A stretch of 64,000 nt of DNA from Perca fluviatilis (GCF_010015445.1 NC_053126.1:21322169-21386168); one strand, 5' to 3'. Numbered from the stretch's first letter, positions 26,394-39,257 are shown. A program made the numbers and translations. The notes: generated by a model not told the origin, from the letters alone.

Positions 26394-28407
26394 AGGGGTG
26401 ATAGAATGATTATATAGGGTATTTTACACTGTTCCTTAAGGTCTCCTAATAGGGTATGTAACATTGGTTGGGCTGAAAATTGCCCGAATGCTATTTTATT
26501 AGGCCCTTAACTACCCTGTGAATATGGCTCTATTTGGAACAAGAGCTTTTCTTCCAAATATGGTATGCTCATTAATATTCTGAATGAGCTATGAGGTTTG
26601 AGAAAACTACATAGAAACACATGGGAGACTCTCATATTTCAGACACTGCAAAGTTATACATTGTTTATCGGGCTATTCCATTACAAAATTCACTTCTGAA
26701 ACTTTTTTATACGAGAAATCAACTCTGTAAAACTCAAATATGGGCCGCTTTAAGAAAATGGATGGCTAATTGCAAATTTTGTCCGACTGTGTGTCGGAGT
26801 TCAGCGCCGGTGCTGCCTGTGATGCTGCCTCGCCGCCCGGCCTGCCTTCCTTCACAGACCCCGGCCTGCTGTGAGACTGGCAGCCCACAGCACTCCATAC
26901 CCGCGCAGAGTCACCGTCTCTTGGGCTAATGACAACCAAATGCCCCTGCCCTGACAGAGCTCCAGGGCCTGCAACTCCCCTCTTCCTGCTAGCTAAATGC
27001 CCGGTGTATGTGAGTGAGAGCACGGTCAGCGAACTTGTTACGCCAGCAATCTCTTACCACAGGTTTCAGTTAATCTTTTAATGTGTGTAATTATAATGTG
27101 TTGAGTTATTTAAACAAACGATTGGGGAAATAAACGGCGCTTGTCCGCGAGTCCCATTGATAGAGCCTGCGGCTGGATGTAGATTTGTAGCTACAAATCA
27201 CGGATAGTTAGCTTTTCGCGTCGCCATTCCGAGTATATTTACAGTTTGAATTTCGCCCACACGTACACAACACCATCTAACTAAATGTCTTATAAAGTTA
27301 ACAACAGTGTCCGATTTCAAATTAATGAATATTTGTGAAGAGTAGGGCTTCCGTTAGCTGCAACTGTCCCTTCAATCCTAGCTACCTGTGTAGCTACAAA
27401 TCACGGATAGTTAGCTTCATTTTTGGTCGTAATTCGAGTATATTTACAGTTTGAATTTCGTCACGCCACGTATACAACATATAGCTAAATGTCTTATAAA
27501 GTTAACAACGGTGTCCGATTTCAAGTTAATGAATATTTGTGAATTTCAGAGGAATTCTAAGAGGAGGCTAGCTAGCTCTCATTGATAGAGTTACATCCAG
27601 CAGCAGGCTCTATCAATGAGACTCACGGACAAGTGGCGTTTATTTCCCCAATCGTTTGTTTAAATAACTCAACACATTATAATTACACACATTAAAAGAT
27701 TAACTGAAACCTGTGGTAAGAGATTGCTGGCTTAACAAGCTCGCTGACCGCGCTCTCACTCACATACACCGAAGAGGGGAGTTGCAGGCCCTGGAGCTCT
27801 GTCAGGGCAGGGGCATTTGGTTGTCATTAGCCCAAGAGACGGTGACTTTGCGCGGGTATGGAGTGCTGTGGGCTGCCAGTCGTGACGGAGCTCCAAGTAC
27901 CTCACAGCAGGCCGGGTCTGTGAAGGAAGGCAGGGCGGTGCGGGGAGGCAGCTACACAGGCAGCACCGGGGCACATCCGACAAAATTTGCAATTAGCCAT
28001 CCATTTTCGTAAAGCGGCCCATATTTGAGCTTTACATAGTTGATTTCTCGCATAAAAAAGTTTCAGAAGTGAATTTTGTAATGGAATAGCAGAGATCTGC
28101 GTGACCTAGCTAGATTCAGAAGACTACCTGATCTCAGGTCAGTTGTGTAGCCTATGTAAATGTTGGGGCGTGACCGTTCTCTTAATACACCCATGGGCTG
28201 ACAAAGGTTCCGGTTTTTGGGAGGTTCACGACAACTTCCAGCTTTGTTGAGATTCGCCCGTTTTCAGCGGCAGTTTCAAAATATGAGATTTTCATAGTAA
28301 AGTGGTGTCAATGGGATTTTGAGCTTCTATGTATGTCCTATTTACCCACCGAACTGTCGTTATTCAACTATGTAAGGGTAAAATCGGTTTTGCATTCTAT
28401 CACCCCT
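26394..28407. mobile_element. 2-kb TTAA-flanked element with long inverted arms
   Basis: The ends AGGGGTGATAGAATG and CATTCTATCACCCCT are perfect 15-bp inverted repeats, flanked by TTAA at 26390-26393 and 28408-28411. Inside are two inverted arms of about 500 bp (roughly 26670-27185 and 27590-28090) and, between them, two direct copies of a 150-bp unit (27187-27339 and 27390-27543). The TTAA target points to the piggyBac or Kolobok group; which one cannot be settled here. No transposase was seen. It lies in the intron between exons 5 and 6. Confidence 0.85.
27187..27543 (+). repeat. Two direct copies of a 150-bp unit
   Basis: Both units start GTAGCTACAAATCACGG and end GAATATTTGTGAA, sharing ATTTACAGTTTGAATTTCG and ATGTCTTATAAAGTTAACAA. 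They occupy the spacer between the inverted arms of the 2-kb element at 26394-28407. Confidence 0.85.
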
Positions 28408-28596
28408 TTAAAGTGATTTTCAGCTGGGTCGAACATTGGGAGAGTTAGCGTAAAGTAGCGTTATCAGCTGAATAGCTTAGCGCAGGGGCTAATGGACCCA
28501 GGTTTGTATCTCGTAAATGACCCCACTATGGTGCAAAGGACCCTAGGGTGAAATTACTCCGAACCATCACTTTAACTCCCCCACATATCTTAAAAC

Positions 28597-29285
28597 TAGT
28601 TGTTCCGATAGACCGGCCGGTGACCAGAATTGGCCGGTTTATACGTGATTGGCCATGACCGGCGACCGGCAGGTCAGTCTGACATATGCCGATTTCATGC
28701 CGGTCAATGCTACAAAATTAACTGACAACATAAGTTATATGAGTTACAGTTCTCAAGGACGCACGCACACACGGACGCCACAGCACAGTCTCTTTTTCCT
28801 TTCTCTCAACTTTTCCGCCGTGTGTGGCGCGTACCCGCTCGCGGTGTGAAGCGAGTGTCCGCGCTATTCTCACACATGTAGGGAACCTCGTGAATTAACC
28901 TGCAACATGTCAGCTGTTGGGAAATTCTTCAGCGTGTGTGCAGAAGATAACAAGTTTACAATATGCAACACCTGCAAGGAAAAAGTAGGGCGTGGAGGGA
29001 CAACACCTAAAACCAAAATCACATTTTTTTTGGTTGGATATTGGATGTGAAAAGAAGGAAATGGTTCTAACATTGCACTTTAGAGGTGTGTGAATTTCCC
29101 ACACCAGGAGTAATTTATATAGTTCTATTTTATAGTGATCCATTATCTGTTCAAAAACGTGTGTATGTTCTGTGCAAAATGTTCTATTAAAGAAAAGATA
29201 GAAAATAAATATTTGCGTGTGCTGTAAAGTGGTTAGAAAAAGGAAATCGGAATCGGCCTAGAAAGTTGTAATCGGTGCATCTCTA
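28597..29285. mobile_element. hAT element remnant with BED-finger fragment
   Basis: The element runs from TAGTTGTTCCGATAGACC to ATCGGTGCATCTCTA, flanked by an exact 8-bp duplication CTTAAAAC (28589-28596 and 29286-29293). It is 689 bp and holds the start of a transposase with a BED zinc finger, followed by a deletion of the rest. It lies in the intron between exons 5 and 6. Confidence 0.88.
28907..29050 (+). pseudogene. hAT transposase N-terminus (truncated BED zinc finger)
   Basis: A 47-codon frame begins MSAVGKFFSVCAEDNKFTIC and continues NTCKEKVGRGGTTPKTK before diverging and stopping. The aromatic residue, then C-x2-C followed by K.. GGTTPKT, matches the BED-type zinc finger at the start of hAT and ZBED proteins. 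The His pair that would complete the zinc site is missing, because the reading frame leaves the family just after PKT. It is a relic inside an internally deleted element. Confidence 0.8.
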
Positions 29286-29595
29286 CTTAAAACCGTTTGT
29301 CAATTACTTGTTTAGTCAATCAACAGAATTGACACCAAAAGAGAATGAGAACACCAATTTTGATAACCTATTAATTTAGGTCATTTATGAAGCAGTAATG
29401 CCAAAGAGTGTGAGTGAGGATTTGCTGCTTTTCTTAGTTTTCTATAGTTGTAATTACAGTGTCTGAGTTTTGGACTGACGAGCAATCTGAGGACTTCACC
29501 TTGGACTCTAATTTTGGAAAGTGTGATGAGCCGCTTACTATTTACATACTGTAACCTCCACTCCTGCAACACAAACCTCCTCTCCCCACCACTCA

Positions 29596-29893
29596 GGACC
29601 AAGCACCGTACCTGGGGACAGAGCTTTCACCATCGCAGCCCTCTCTCTCTGGAACTACCTACACATACACATCCGTGACTGTACTGACCTGGACTAATTC
29701 AAATCACTTTTTTCAAAACATACCTCTTTAGATTAGCCTTCATCCTCTAATAATATTACATTTCACATGCTGTTATTCACTGGTTTTGTTGTTTCACTTG
29801 CTTTCAATGTGCTTAATGTACTGGTTTTATTGTAAAGTGTCTCTGAGTACTTTGAAAAGCGCTATATAAATAAAACTTATTATTATTATTATT
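29596..29893 (+). mobile_element. LINE 3' end remnant with ATT-rich tail
   Basis: One frame reads FTIAALSLWNYL, then IRDCTDL and FKSL with a stop between. This matches the usual end of reverse transcriptase ORFs of fish LINEs (FSVAAPSLWNSLP...FKSRLKT). It is followed by a 3' tail ACTTTGAAAAGCGCTATATA and TTATTATTATTATT. It is a 5'-truncated, dead copy. The clade (L2/Rex-like) is a guess. Confidence 0.7.
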
Positions 29894-30328
29894 TTCTGCA
29901 GGGATGTATTATTTTAACGTTATACCGGATCCCAAAATGGCGCCTATTCAGTTCAATGGAGTTGCTTGCCTGGCGCAAGCTTCCGGGTTTACTTCCGTGA
30001 TATGCAGCCCACTGAATATGCGCAGTAGTGTTTCTCCCGCTGGCCCCACCCACGAGTTTCTGCTCAGACAATAGACTTTACAATAGGGTGACATCAATCG
30101 CTTTTCTCAGCTAGAGGGAAGTTTTTCAAATATAAAAAGTCCATGGATTAAAGATTCAGAATAGAAAGAGTCATAATTAACCTTGTTTGCAGTTCAAGGT
30201 GTCCTGGCAGCAGTTTTACAGACGTCATTTTTACAATGGTGGCCAATGGGGAAAATCCTTTTTGGGATGCAGGGGAATTTTTTGTTGCAATTACACTAGT
30301 GGCACTTCCTGGGGGCCTTGCTCGGAGT

Positions 30329-30420
30329 TAGGCTTGGGCGATCGCTTATAATTTTAAATAGTCCAATCGTGGTTGCTTGAGATCGCCGATAGGCGATCTG
30401 ATCGCCAGTCTGACAGGCAA
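30329..30420 (+). mobile_element. Possible hAT-type MITE end fragment
   Basis: TTAGGCTTGGGCGATCGC followed by GATCGCCGATAGGCGATC resembles one end of fish hAT MITEs. No partner end or target duplication was found. Confidence 0.35.
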
Positions 30421-30746
30421 GCTACATTGAACACATAATTGGACATAACATATTATGCGTATGCAGAGCGGCAATGAAACTGGCTACACCGGCTTGGCTG
30501 CCCTGCCTCCTGCTTGGCTGACGTGCAGCGGTGAGCGTAATGCATAGGTGACATAGTTGTCATATTCTTCATTACAGCGGCTAATTATATGCTTTACATT
30601 TAAACCTACCTGTTCTTTAATTTTCATAGACATCAGAAAATCAGAAGTCGAACAAACTCCAAAATGTTTTTATTACCTGAATGATAATTAAAAGTCTTTA
30701 TTCATCACCTTTTTCAGATGTGATTAATTAAAAAGGATAGTCTCAC

Positions 30747-30913
30747 CTGCCAGGATGGCTTTGTGCGCCTGGAATTTCTGGCCGGCAACACACAGGGCGC
30801 AGTCAGTGAATCTAGAGTTTTCCCACAGATCTCCTAGATCCTCGGCCAGGAACCTTCACCGTGTTCATTGTGTTCTGGCCTGAGATGTTTACAAAGTCCT
30901 GTACCACACTCAC
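30747..30913 (-). pseudogene. spop: spop-like exon 5 (BTB domain start), 11-nt deletion
   Basis: The exon starts after TTTTTTAG with [20 protein letters not shown] and ends [10 protein letters not shown] before donor GCAG|GTGAGA. It carries the MATH-BTB linker and the first part of the BTB dimerisation domain ([17 protein letters not shown]). It is 167 nt long instead of 178: eleven bases are absent between VKVP and the acidic-Leu-Gly stretch, where SPOP has ECRLA. This shifts the frame for the rest of the exon. The remaining residues are nearly identical to SPOP, so the deletion looks young. Confidence 0.9.
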
Positions 30914-31393
30914 CTAAAAAACCACAAACAGAGTACATGAGTAAAATGTAACATTGTATGCCTTGATGCATACATACATACATACAGTAGAAGTACTTAC
31001 ACACAGTTTTAATTTTAGGAAAATTAAGTGAACTGCTCCTTTAACACACTCAATGGTTCACGCAGAGGCAAATAAATAGCATGCAATGTTCATAAAAAGA
31101 AAGTAAATCAGGTAATCAAACATGCTGTGAATGATTAATGTGGGTTCTCTGCCTCTGTAATCAATACATCAGACACTCAATATAGAGGCTATTCAAAGAC
31201 AACATATTCCTCCTTCTTTATCCAATCAGATCAGCTCCGCTCTCAAATAAGCCAGAAAATCGGCTTTGAAATAAAATTGTGTATGTGTGTGTGTGCGTGC
31301 ATGAGTTTTCTGTATGTCTTCCCTGCTGACTTCACCACCTGTTCCAGACAATGTCAACCAGATTCATTTATCTCTCAACAGGGCTCACTGCAA

Positions 31394-31424
<31 letters not shown>

Positions 31425-31464
31425 CACACACACACACACACAACACACACACACACACACACAC
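31394..31464. repeat. (AC)n microsatellite, interrupted
   Basis: About 35 AC units with a GCA and a CAACA interruption. Confidence 0.95.
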
Positions 31465-33330
31465 GCAGGCTCAGCAGCACAACACTCACACATACACACT
31501 AATTACTAAGTAATTTCCGACAGCCTGGGTTGACTGACTTGCGGTTTTGTACCTGCTTGCTGTGCCATCTAATCAAATATCAGGTAGTTATACATAGCCC
31601 TGCTAAGAATATATTTAGTTATTTAAAATTTGTGATAAAACAGTCTGTTAAATAAAAGCATTATGCTAATTCCTGGTGAAAAAAAAAATTCTAGAGCAGT
31701 CCTTGATGGTTAGCATCAGACACGTAATAAAGCGTGCAGAGTTGTACTCAAGGTTCCTGAAGTAATTTAACCAATAACAATGTTATGCAATGGCATGTTG
31801 GAGTACTTCTAATGCTAATACTGTATATACTTCTTCTTTGCTCACATGGTCTTTTTTTCTGATTAAAATTCAAACAATGCAAAACATGATGAAAATGTGA
31901 TGATAACACTGGCTGCTGAGGCTCATGGATACTGTAGTAATTCCAGTACATGTATTTTATACCAAACCGACTGGAAAAAAAATAACTACTCTTCATGGTG
32001 AAATACAGATTACATTTTTGATGGCCTTAACGTAATCCAATGGTACTTTTAAATCATCCTACTGTGTTTCAGTGTTGAGGAAAATGAAGGTGAGAATTTA
32101 AAGAAAGGTATAACCAATACTACCTATGTTGCTGATTAGGTAGGTTTGTACAGGAACATATGACTGTAGCCACAAACATTAATCATAACTGTTCATTCAT
32201 AATTTGTCACAATGTCAATCTGTCAAAAGTGTAATAAAGCCTAAAATATTGCTGTTACTTGGCTTGTTACTTTGTTACTTTGATTCTTCTATGTTCGTTC
32301 CCATGTTTACACTATTACGTTTAAAACAACATGAAACATCTCAGTTCTAATAAGGAGCAGCCTTTTTTAATCATGACAGTGTCAATGTAAAGATGTAATA
32401 CTCAAAAAAGAAACTTTTTATATAAACTTCACAAACATTTATATAATGTTTTCAATAAATTTAAAGTGTTTTTCTTATGTTTTGCCCACGCATACAAACT
32501 ATGTTATTCAGGGGATTAATACAAAATTAAATCTAAAGATGTTTTTACATTATCCAGTACGATTCCACAATGGATTTAATTGAACTATGAATCTGTTTAA
32601 TTGGTTATTACATTCTGCACAATTATCCCTGTCTGATCAGAGATAACACCAGATAAGCCAAAATAAACACGAAGATAATCTTTGTCGGTTTTCATTGCTG
32701 ACAGCTCCTGAACACATTCAGTATACTGTTTTCAAGAAAAAGGCTGAAAATCCCCACAAAGTGACCTTGCTGTTAATTCTTCAGGGAGGCTGACATCCAA
32801 AACCCCACAAAAAACATCTCTCCTCGTCCATCCATCTGCCCGCCTATGCGTCCAACAGCACATCCATCCACCTATTCAACTAGCACAAAAAGAGTCCTAG
32901 AAAAGGAGGAGAAGCACATACAATAGACAAGTGCGTGGCAAGCAGGAAATTGAATGTCAAGGAGCCTTGTTTGCTCCTGATCGAGGTTTGAGAGTAAGCC
33001 TGAAGGGGGCAGAAAGACAGAGAGAAAGAGAGACAGAAGGAAAGATAATAAAACAGAAGAAGAATGTGAGAAAAAGGAAAAGAGAGCAAAAGATATAGGG
33101 ATAATACAAAGGCAGCAAGAATACAGATGCAGAGATAACTAGAAGAGAATAGAGAGGCCATCATACATAAAAGGTGATGAGGGGTGGGGTGCGGGGGGGC
33201 TATTGGTGGGATCTACAGTTGCAGATAGCCTCTCAAAAGCAGCAGCTCATTTCTGGCAAAGAAATGACAGGGACACAGTGAGAAGAAAATGTGACTTTAT
33301 TGAAGAGAAGAGCATTCACTATGTGCGTGT

Positions 33331-33335
<5 letters not shown>

Positions 33336-33402
<67 letters not shown>
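33336..33402. repeat. (GT)n microsatellite
   Basis: About 33 uninterrupted TG units. Confidence 0.95.
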
Positions 33403-33403
<1 letters not shown>

Positions 33404-34199
33404 AGTCTGGTTTCCACAGCTGGCTCTATTAATCACACTCCAGGGGGATGCAGGTCTGACTGACTGACGTGCATCCATCTACACACACTCACACAGGAAT
33501 GCTCACGCACACATATACATTCACATGAGGAAGAGACAGTCCCACGTACGGACACTGGTATTCATAAAACACTGATTAGCAGTACAGAAGGCCTGGTAGA
33601 AAGGGAGCTGCTGTGTGTTGGAGAGGAGAGGGGGAAAAACAACAAAATACAGACGAGAGAGACAGACAGACGGAAAAAGAGACAGAGGGCAGAGGACAGA
33701 AGGTCAGTCATCTCAAGTTGGAATGAAAAATGGCTTTAGGAGAGGAGGAGGAGGTGAGTCCAGCGCTGTGTCCTGAGTACAAACAGAAAAAAATAAAAAA
33801 AAGTGCTGAAAAGCGAATTGGAAGGGAAGCCAGCGAGCCTGGTCAATGCCTTTCAGTATAAATAGCCCAATTAGCATGGCGGAACAGTCGCTGGGCTCTC
33901 AGACGTCTAATTACTGGCTAACTTGACCAATTATTCCACTGTTTAACCAGGCAGAAACTAAATCACAGCACCTGGTTATTTAGACACACTGGCTGCCCTG
34001 ACAGTCTTCACGCCATTAGCTGTCATCTTCAGTCATTGTCAACCTCCTCCTCTCTCTCCCCCAAACACTCCTTTTCATACTGGAAGAGTGGACAGGGATG
34101 TAAGCCATTTTAGCTACATTTGTAATCACAGAATAGACTCATCTATAATGTTAGTTTATTCTATGAATTTAAACTAATGGCTCATACAAAACTGTGTAT

Positions 34200-34340
34200 T
34201 TTGTATTAGGGCAAATTCTGACCTGATGGTTTTGGGAGTTACCAAAGTCATTAGGAATCATCCAGTGGGGGCTATAAATATCCTTGACAAATGTCATGGT
34301 ATCCAGCCAGCAGTGGTGAAAATATCTTAGTTCCAGCAAA
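34200..34340 (+). repeat. Dispersed repeat, copy D
   Basis: CTGACCTGATGGTTTTGGGA ... ACCAAAGTCATTAGGAATCA ... GACAAATGTCATGGTATCC. A diverged member of the family seen at 2058, 2802 and 17100. Confidence 0.55.
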
Positions 34341-35072
34341 GTGTTGGACTGACCAACCAACTGTCTTTTATTTATAACCCAGTGGTGTTAATTAGGATGA
34401 TGACAGAAATACATTCTGTGTACAACCTTACGTAAAAAAAACAAAAAAAAAACAGTAATGAAGAATCATTGCCACTATATCACCACAATCATCATTTGTT
34501 TTGGTAATTAAGTTCCCAGGATAAGTACTTACTGAAGCGCTCGCCTCCCAGTTTGTTTCTCAGACATCAAGATGGATCTGTCGTAAGCTCCCTCTCAACC
34601 CTCCAGGCAACGCAGATTTAATATTGAGTTTTGGTATCCAGATGATTTATTCATAATGCATCAATCTTTTTCTGCCTGTTTATGTGTTTGTTTATGGATT
34701 TACAGTGTTTTGCCATGCGTGAAATAGTTTGAAAAAAAAAAAAAAAATCTAATCAAATGATATTCATTAAGTCATGGAACACTTGTTCTTTTACCTCCCA
34801 AGTTTCATTTTTCTCTGTTCAGTCCTGTGCATTCACACACACAGGCAGAGATACGTAGACAACCCCCCCAAATTGGCCATTACTAACATATATTCCAAAG
34901 CTAGTATGTAGATAAAGTTGCAACCCTAGAATGCTTTTAAGTTGCTTAAATTTGACCACCATATGTTGACAGTCAATACAGTGTGCGGTAAGGGGCTTTT
35001 GAAGAAACGGACATACAGTATATTGACTGCATACTGTAGTCTATTTTACATTGAGTTAGTAGAGATATGCAA

Positions 35073-35075
<3 letters not shown>

Positions 35076-35103
<28 letters not shown>

Positions 35104-35144
35104 CACATACACATTTTAAAAAGAAAATCTAAAAATCTAAGTGA

Positions 35145-35216
<72 letters not shown>
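35076..35216. repeat. C tract, (CA)n and (GT)n facing each other
   Basis: A run of 12 C and 7 CA units is followed 45 bp later by 35 GT units, so the CA and GT runs could pair as a hairpin. Confidence 0.9.
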
Positions 35217-35218
<2 letters not shown>

Positions 35219-36109
35219 GGGGTGCTTCTGTTAAATTAGCAATAGACATTTGCATGAATATTATTTAAATTTAGCATATTGCATATATCTACTAACTCAT
35301 TACATGATAATAAGCACCTGTTTGATTGGGGAAATAATGGAGAGCTGCTGCTGCTGCTGACAGGCAATGCACAATGTCTAATGATTTTACCACAATCTAC
35401 GTAGAAGTTATATGTGTTTTGGTGACAGATGACCGATCTTTCCACAGACTTGTGTGTAATTTAATTAAAAGAATTCTACAGAATAAACAAACACAAACTG
35501 ACAGAATGAGGTGGAAAAACTGCCCAATTCTGCTGGCAGAGGAAGAGTCTGACAGTAAGTTTCGGAAATAGCAGTCAGGTTGGCAAACAGCTATTACCAG
35601 ACTGCCAGAATGGCAGCCGCATTTTAATAGTTTATAATTAGAGTGATAACGCTCCCGTGTAATTACACCCCATATTTCAATCATGAAAACTGATACCAAG
35701 ATTAGCTCAACATATTTAATTCCATTGTGCGTCTGCTGCAGTCCACTGTGACTATTTGTTTTATTTTTACATTCACCCTCTTCCATTTATTGCTACCTGT
35801 CTTTGATTCAGTTTTGTCTGTCTCTGTATAGGGTCTTATTGACATGTTATCACTGGATTTTTTTACTCCACACGTTACTTTTATTTCCAGCAGAGTAAAT
35901 CAATGCCACAACAGCACTCTCATTTGCCTAGGTAAAGCTTCTACACTCTAGAGAGTTGGATACACATTAAACATGTTTTCTGTCTTTTGCAGCATTAACT
36001 GTATTACACCTGCAATGTTTCAAATCAAACACCATATTAGTCTGCATCAGGTTGCTGCTTGGGAGGAACAAAACAAATGTGTTCGACAAAATGATTACAT
36101 TTCCCTTAA

Positions 36110-37035
36110 AGCGTAACTCTCGCCAAAATGCAACCTAGGGTCTTTTTGTGAATGTACCGGAGTCAAACTTTCGTTTAAAAGCATATTTAGGACGGAAGCG
36201 CCACTTTTAAGATTTGCCGTATTTTCATTTTTCGGTCAAATGGCCTTTTGAATGGGAGTGATAGGGGCACTTTTATGCTAGCCTCAAAATAGCTATTTTT
36301 AAAACACTAAGAATGCTCGACACAACATGAAACTATGCTCCAAGTATCACCAGGGGCTCTACACCTTAACGAAAGCATTGACAACATTGTTTGTGTACCC
36401 AGAGTTTACTAAAAAGAAAGGTTTCAAACAACTCACCGTAGCTCTTGTTGTTTCCGGGCGCAGCCATTTTATCAGTCAAAAACAAATCGATTTCCGAATG
36501 CAACGTAACAGGGAGGAGAGTAAAGACGGAAAGCTCCTAAAGCTTAGTTCCATGTAAAAGCAAGGATAAGTCATTGTTTTGTCGTTATTGAAAAACAATA
36601 TTGACTTTGTAGTTGAAAAAGGAGCCTCATATGGAGTCTGGTCATTCGCATTCGGATATTGACTCGTTTTGACTGCCAAGGTGGTAGTGGCTGGAAACAA
36701 CAACAGCTACGGTGAGTTGCTCAAAAACTTTTTTAGTAAACTCTGTGTACACAAAGAATGTTGTCAATGCTTTCGTTAAGGTGTAGAGCTCCTGGTGATA
36801 CTTGAAGCAAAGTTTCATGTTGTGTCGAGCCTTCTTAGTATTTCGAAAATAGCTATTTTGAGACTAGCATGAGAGTGCCCCTATCACTCCCATTCAAAAG
36901 GCCATTTGACCCAAAAACGAGAATACGGTGAATCTTAAAAGTGGCGATTCGGTCCTAAATATGCTTTTAAACTAAAGTTTGACTCATGTACATTCACAAA
37001 AATAACCTAGAATGCATTTTGGCGAGAGTTACGTT
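36110..37035. mobile_element. TTAA-flanked element with ~350-bp terminal inverted repeats
   Basis: The ends AGCGTAACTCTCGCC and GGCGAGAGTTACGTT are flanked by TTAA at 36106-36109 and 37036-37039. The inverted arms extend about 350 bp each (36110 to about 36470, and about 36685 to 37035) around a spacer of about 200 bp; shared blocks include AATGGGAGTGATAGGGGCAC on the left arm. It is a non-coding foldback-type element of the piggyBac or Kolobok kind by target site. Confidence 0.85.
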
Positions 37036-37127
37036 TTAACAGAAGGGGAACTTGCAACTTAACTTGAATCAAATGTTCAAGGGAGATACTGCACAGCACA
37101 TATTTTATCTCACACTGAATATCTTAA

Positions 37128-37835
37128 AGTGCCCATATTATGAAAAGAACACTTTTTCTGGTATTTGGGGTGTTCTTTTGTGTCTCTGGTGCTTCCACAC
37201 ACATACAAACTTTGAAAAAAATCCATCCATGCTGTTTTGAGTGAGATACGGTTTCTGAATGTGTCCTGCCTTCAGTCTCCCGGTGAGCTGTTCAAAATCG
37301 GCTCAGACTGTGACGTCACAGTCCGAAATGAGCTGGCTAACCGCAACCGTTAGCCTCGCAGAAGCGCGTGTTAGCATTAGCATGCTAACGCTAATGCTAA
37401 CACTAGCATGGTACCTCGTTCTCAATAGCAAAGCACTGCTACAACACACACAAGTTCACCATAATCTACAAAAGAACTACTTACATGTGCGCCCTCATTT
37501 AGAAGTCTCCCAGCTAATCCTGCCTTGTAACTGACCAAAGTTGGAGAAACAGCCTGTCTTTTACTTCTATGGAGCTAGCTAGCTGACATGATCTACATCT
37601 GAACTACTGAGCATGTGCGAGTGCAATCAAAGATAGTACAGAAGAAGAAGATGAAAAGAGGTCTCACTCTGTAGCTAAAACAGAAACCAGGTGAAAAGAG
37701 GATCTGCAGGAGTGAGAGAGAGCTGTGCAGTACAACAAAAATATGGTGTTTTTTGAAAATTAAACCATGTAAACCTATTCTGGTACAACCTTAAAATACA
37801 ATTATGAACCTGAAAATGAGTATAATATGGGCGCT
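37128..37835 (+). mobile_element. TTAA-flanked MITE (family with AGTGCCCATATTATG ends), copy 2
   Basis: Ends AGTGCCCATATTATG and TATAATATGGGCGCT lie between TTAA at 37124-37127 and 37836-37839. It is 708 bp, non-coding, and lies in the intron between exons 4 and 5, about 90 bp from the TTAA element at 36110-37035. Together with copy 1 it defines a family within this window. Confidence 0.85.
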
Positions 37836-39109
37836 TTAACAAGGTGGGTATGTATGAGCTGACAAATGAGACAAAGGATAAAGTGACTAGTAACGCCAGT
37901 ATTTTCCTGAAACACAACATATAAATATACACTCAACATACACAGAAACACTACAAAGGCTTGATATATCTGTGATAATTTAAAGTTGTCCTTTGAACCC
38001 TCCGAGCCCAAAGCTCATCATCACCAGCTTTTTATAACGCATGACTGGCCTTCCACTCTCCAGCCAGCCAGAGTAAACAGGCTCCATGTCACAGACTCAC
38101 TCTGCAGCTCTCTTTCTCTCTCCCTTCCCTTTTCATCCTCCCCGCCTACTTTTACATGTTGCTGCTCACCAAAATAAAAAACACTCAGAGCAATGACAGG
38201 ATATTTTAGTCAGGATTCAGAGTTAGCCGCCCTCTGGCAGCTGCAAAAGGTGACTGGCTTGATTAAAACTTAGAATAATAGCAGAATCTGATTTTTTCCT
38301 GACACCATTAAACAAACATAGCCCCAAATCCCAACGCTAAAGTCAAAAATAAACACTCCACTTGCTCTCCTCAGAAGACAATAGCTAGAATGTTTTTTAA
38401 TTACAGGCTATTCATTTCATTCAAGCTGGTTATAATTGTGTTTCAAGGACCTTATTCAACCTATAACAAGCTTCTACAGTCGTTGTCTAGAGCCACTGTT
38501 TGGTGGGTCTTTTCTTTGGGGCACAATATGTGATGTGCTTTGTATTTCTGGGTTTGTTTTTGAGAAAGCAGAAGAAAAACTGGGCAGATAGCCTGAACAG
38601 CGACAGACACCACACTGGAGGAGAAAGAAAGAAAAAAGAAAGAGTGCCACACCACAGAAAATAACAAAAACCACATTACACTCATAACAAATCAAAGAAT
38701 AAAGACTGCCAAGGTACGCAGAAGGAGCTGCCACAGTGAGTGGTTGGAAGAAGAGTTGCAGGCGACAGCAAGGTAACCAACTTTACGTTTTTTTGGCCGC
38801 ACAGTGAACAGATACACCACTTACTTTTCTTCTGGAAGCAAAGTAGACCTAAAGTATTAAACTTGCTGTTACCATTTGTGTTTTAGAGCGCGGCCATTTC
38901 AGTTGGCTGCTTGCAGGGACCCAGCTGTGTCCATTTCAATAGCTCAGTCCACAGACAGGCGGGCCGGCCTGCCATTGACACAGAGGTATTTAGGTAATTC
39001 TGCACAGACAGAGGCATATGTCATGCATGGTTTGAAGTCAAGCTGCTGAACGAGCACCGTGGCCGGCGCCCCTATTCACAGCCGAGGGTGTTGTGCCTGG
39101 TTAACCTTG

Positions 39110-39257
<148 letters not shown>

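Larger units (their letters stand above)
21613..30746 (-). other. spop: Intron between spop-like exons 5 and 6
   Basis: About 9.1 kb. It contains the Harbinger element at 23963, the 2-kb TTAA element at 26394, the hAT element at 28597 and a LINE tail at 29596. Positions 25376-25700 are a G/A-rich tract. No second gene is seen. Confidence 0.7.
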
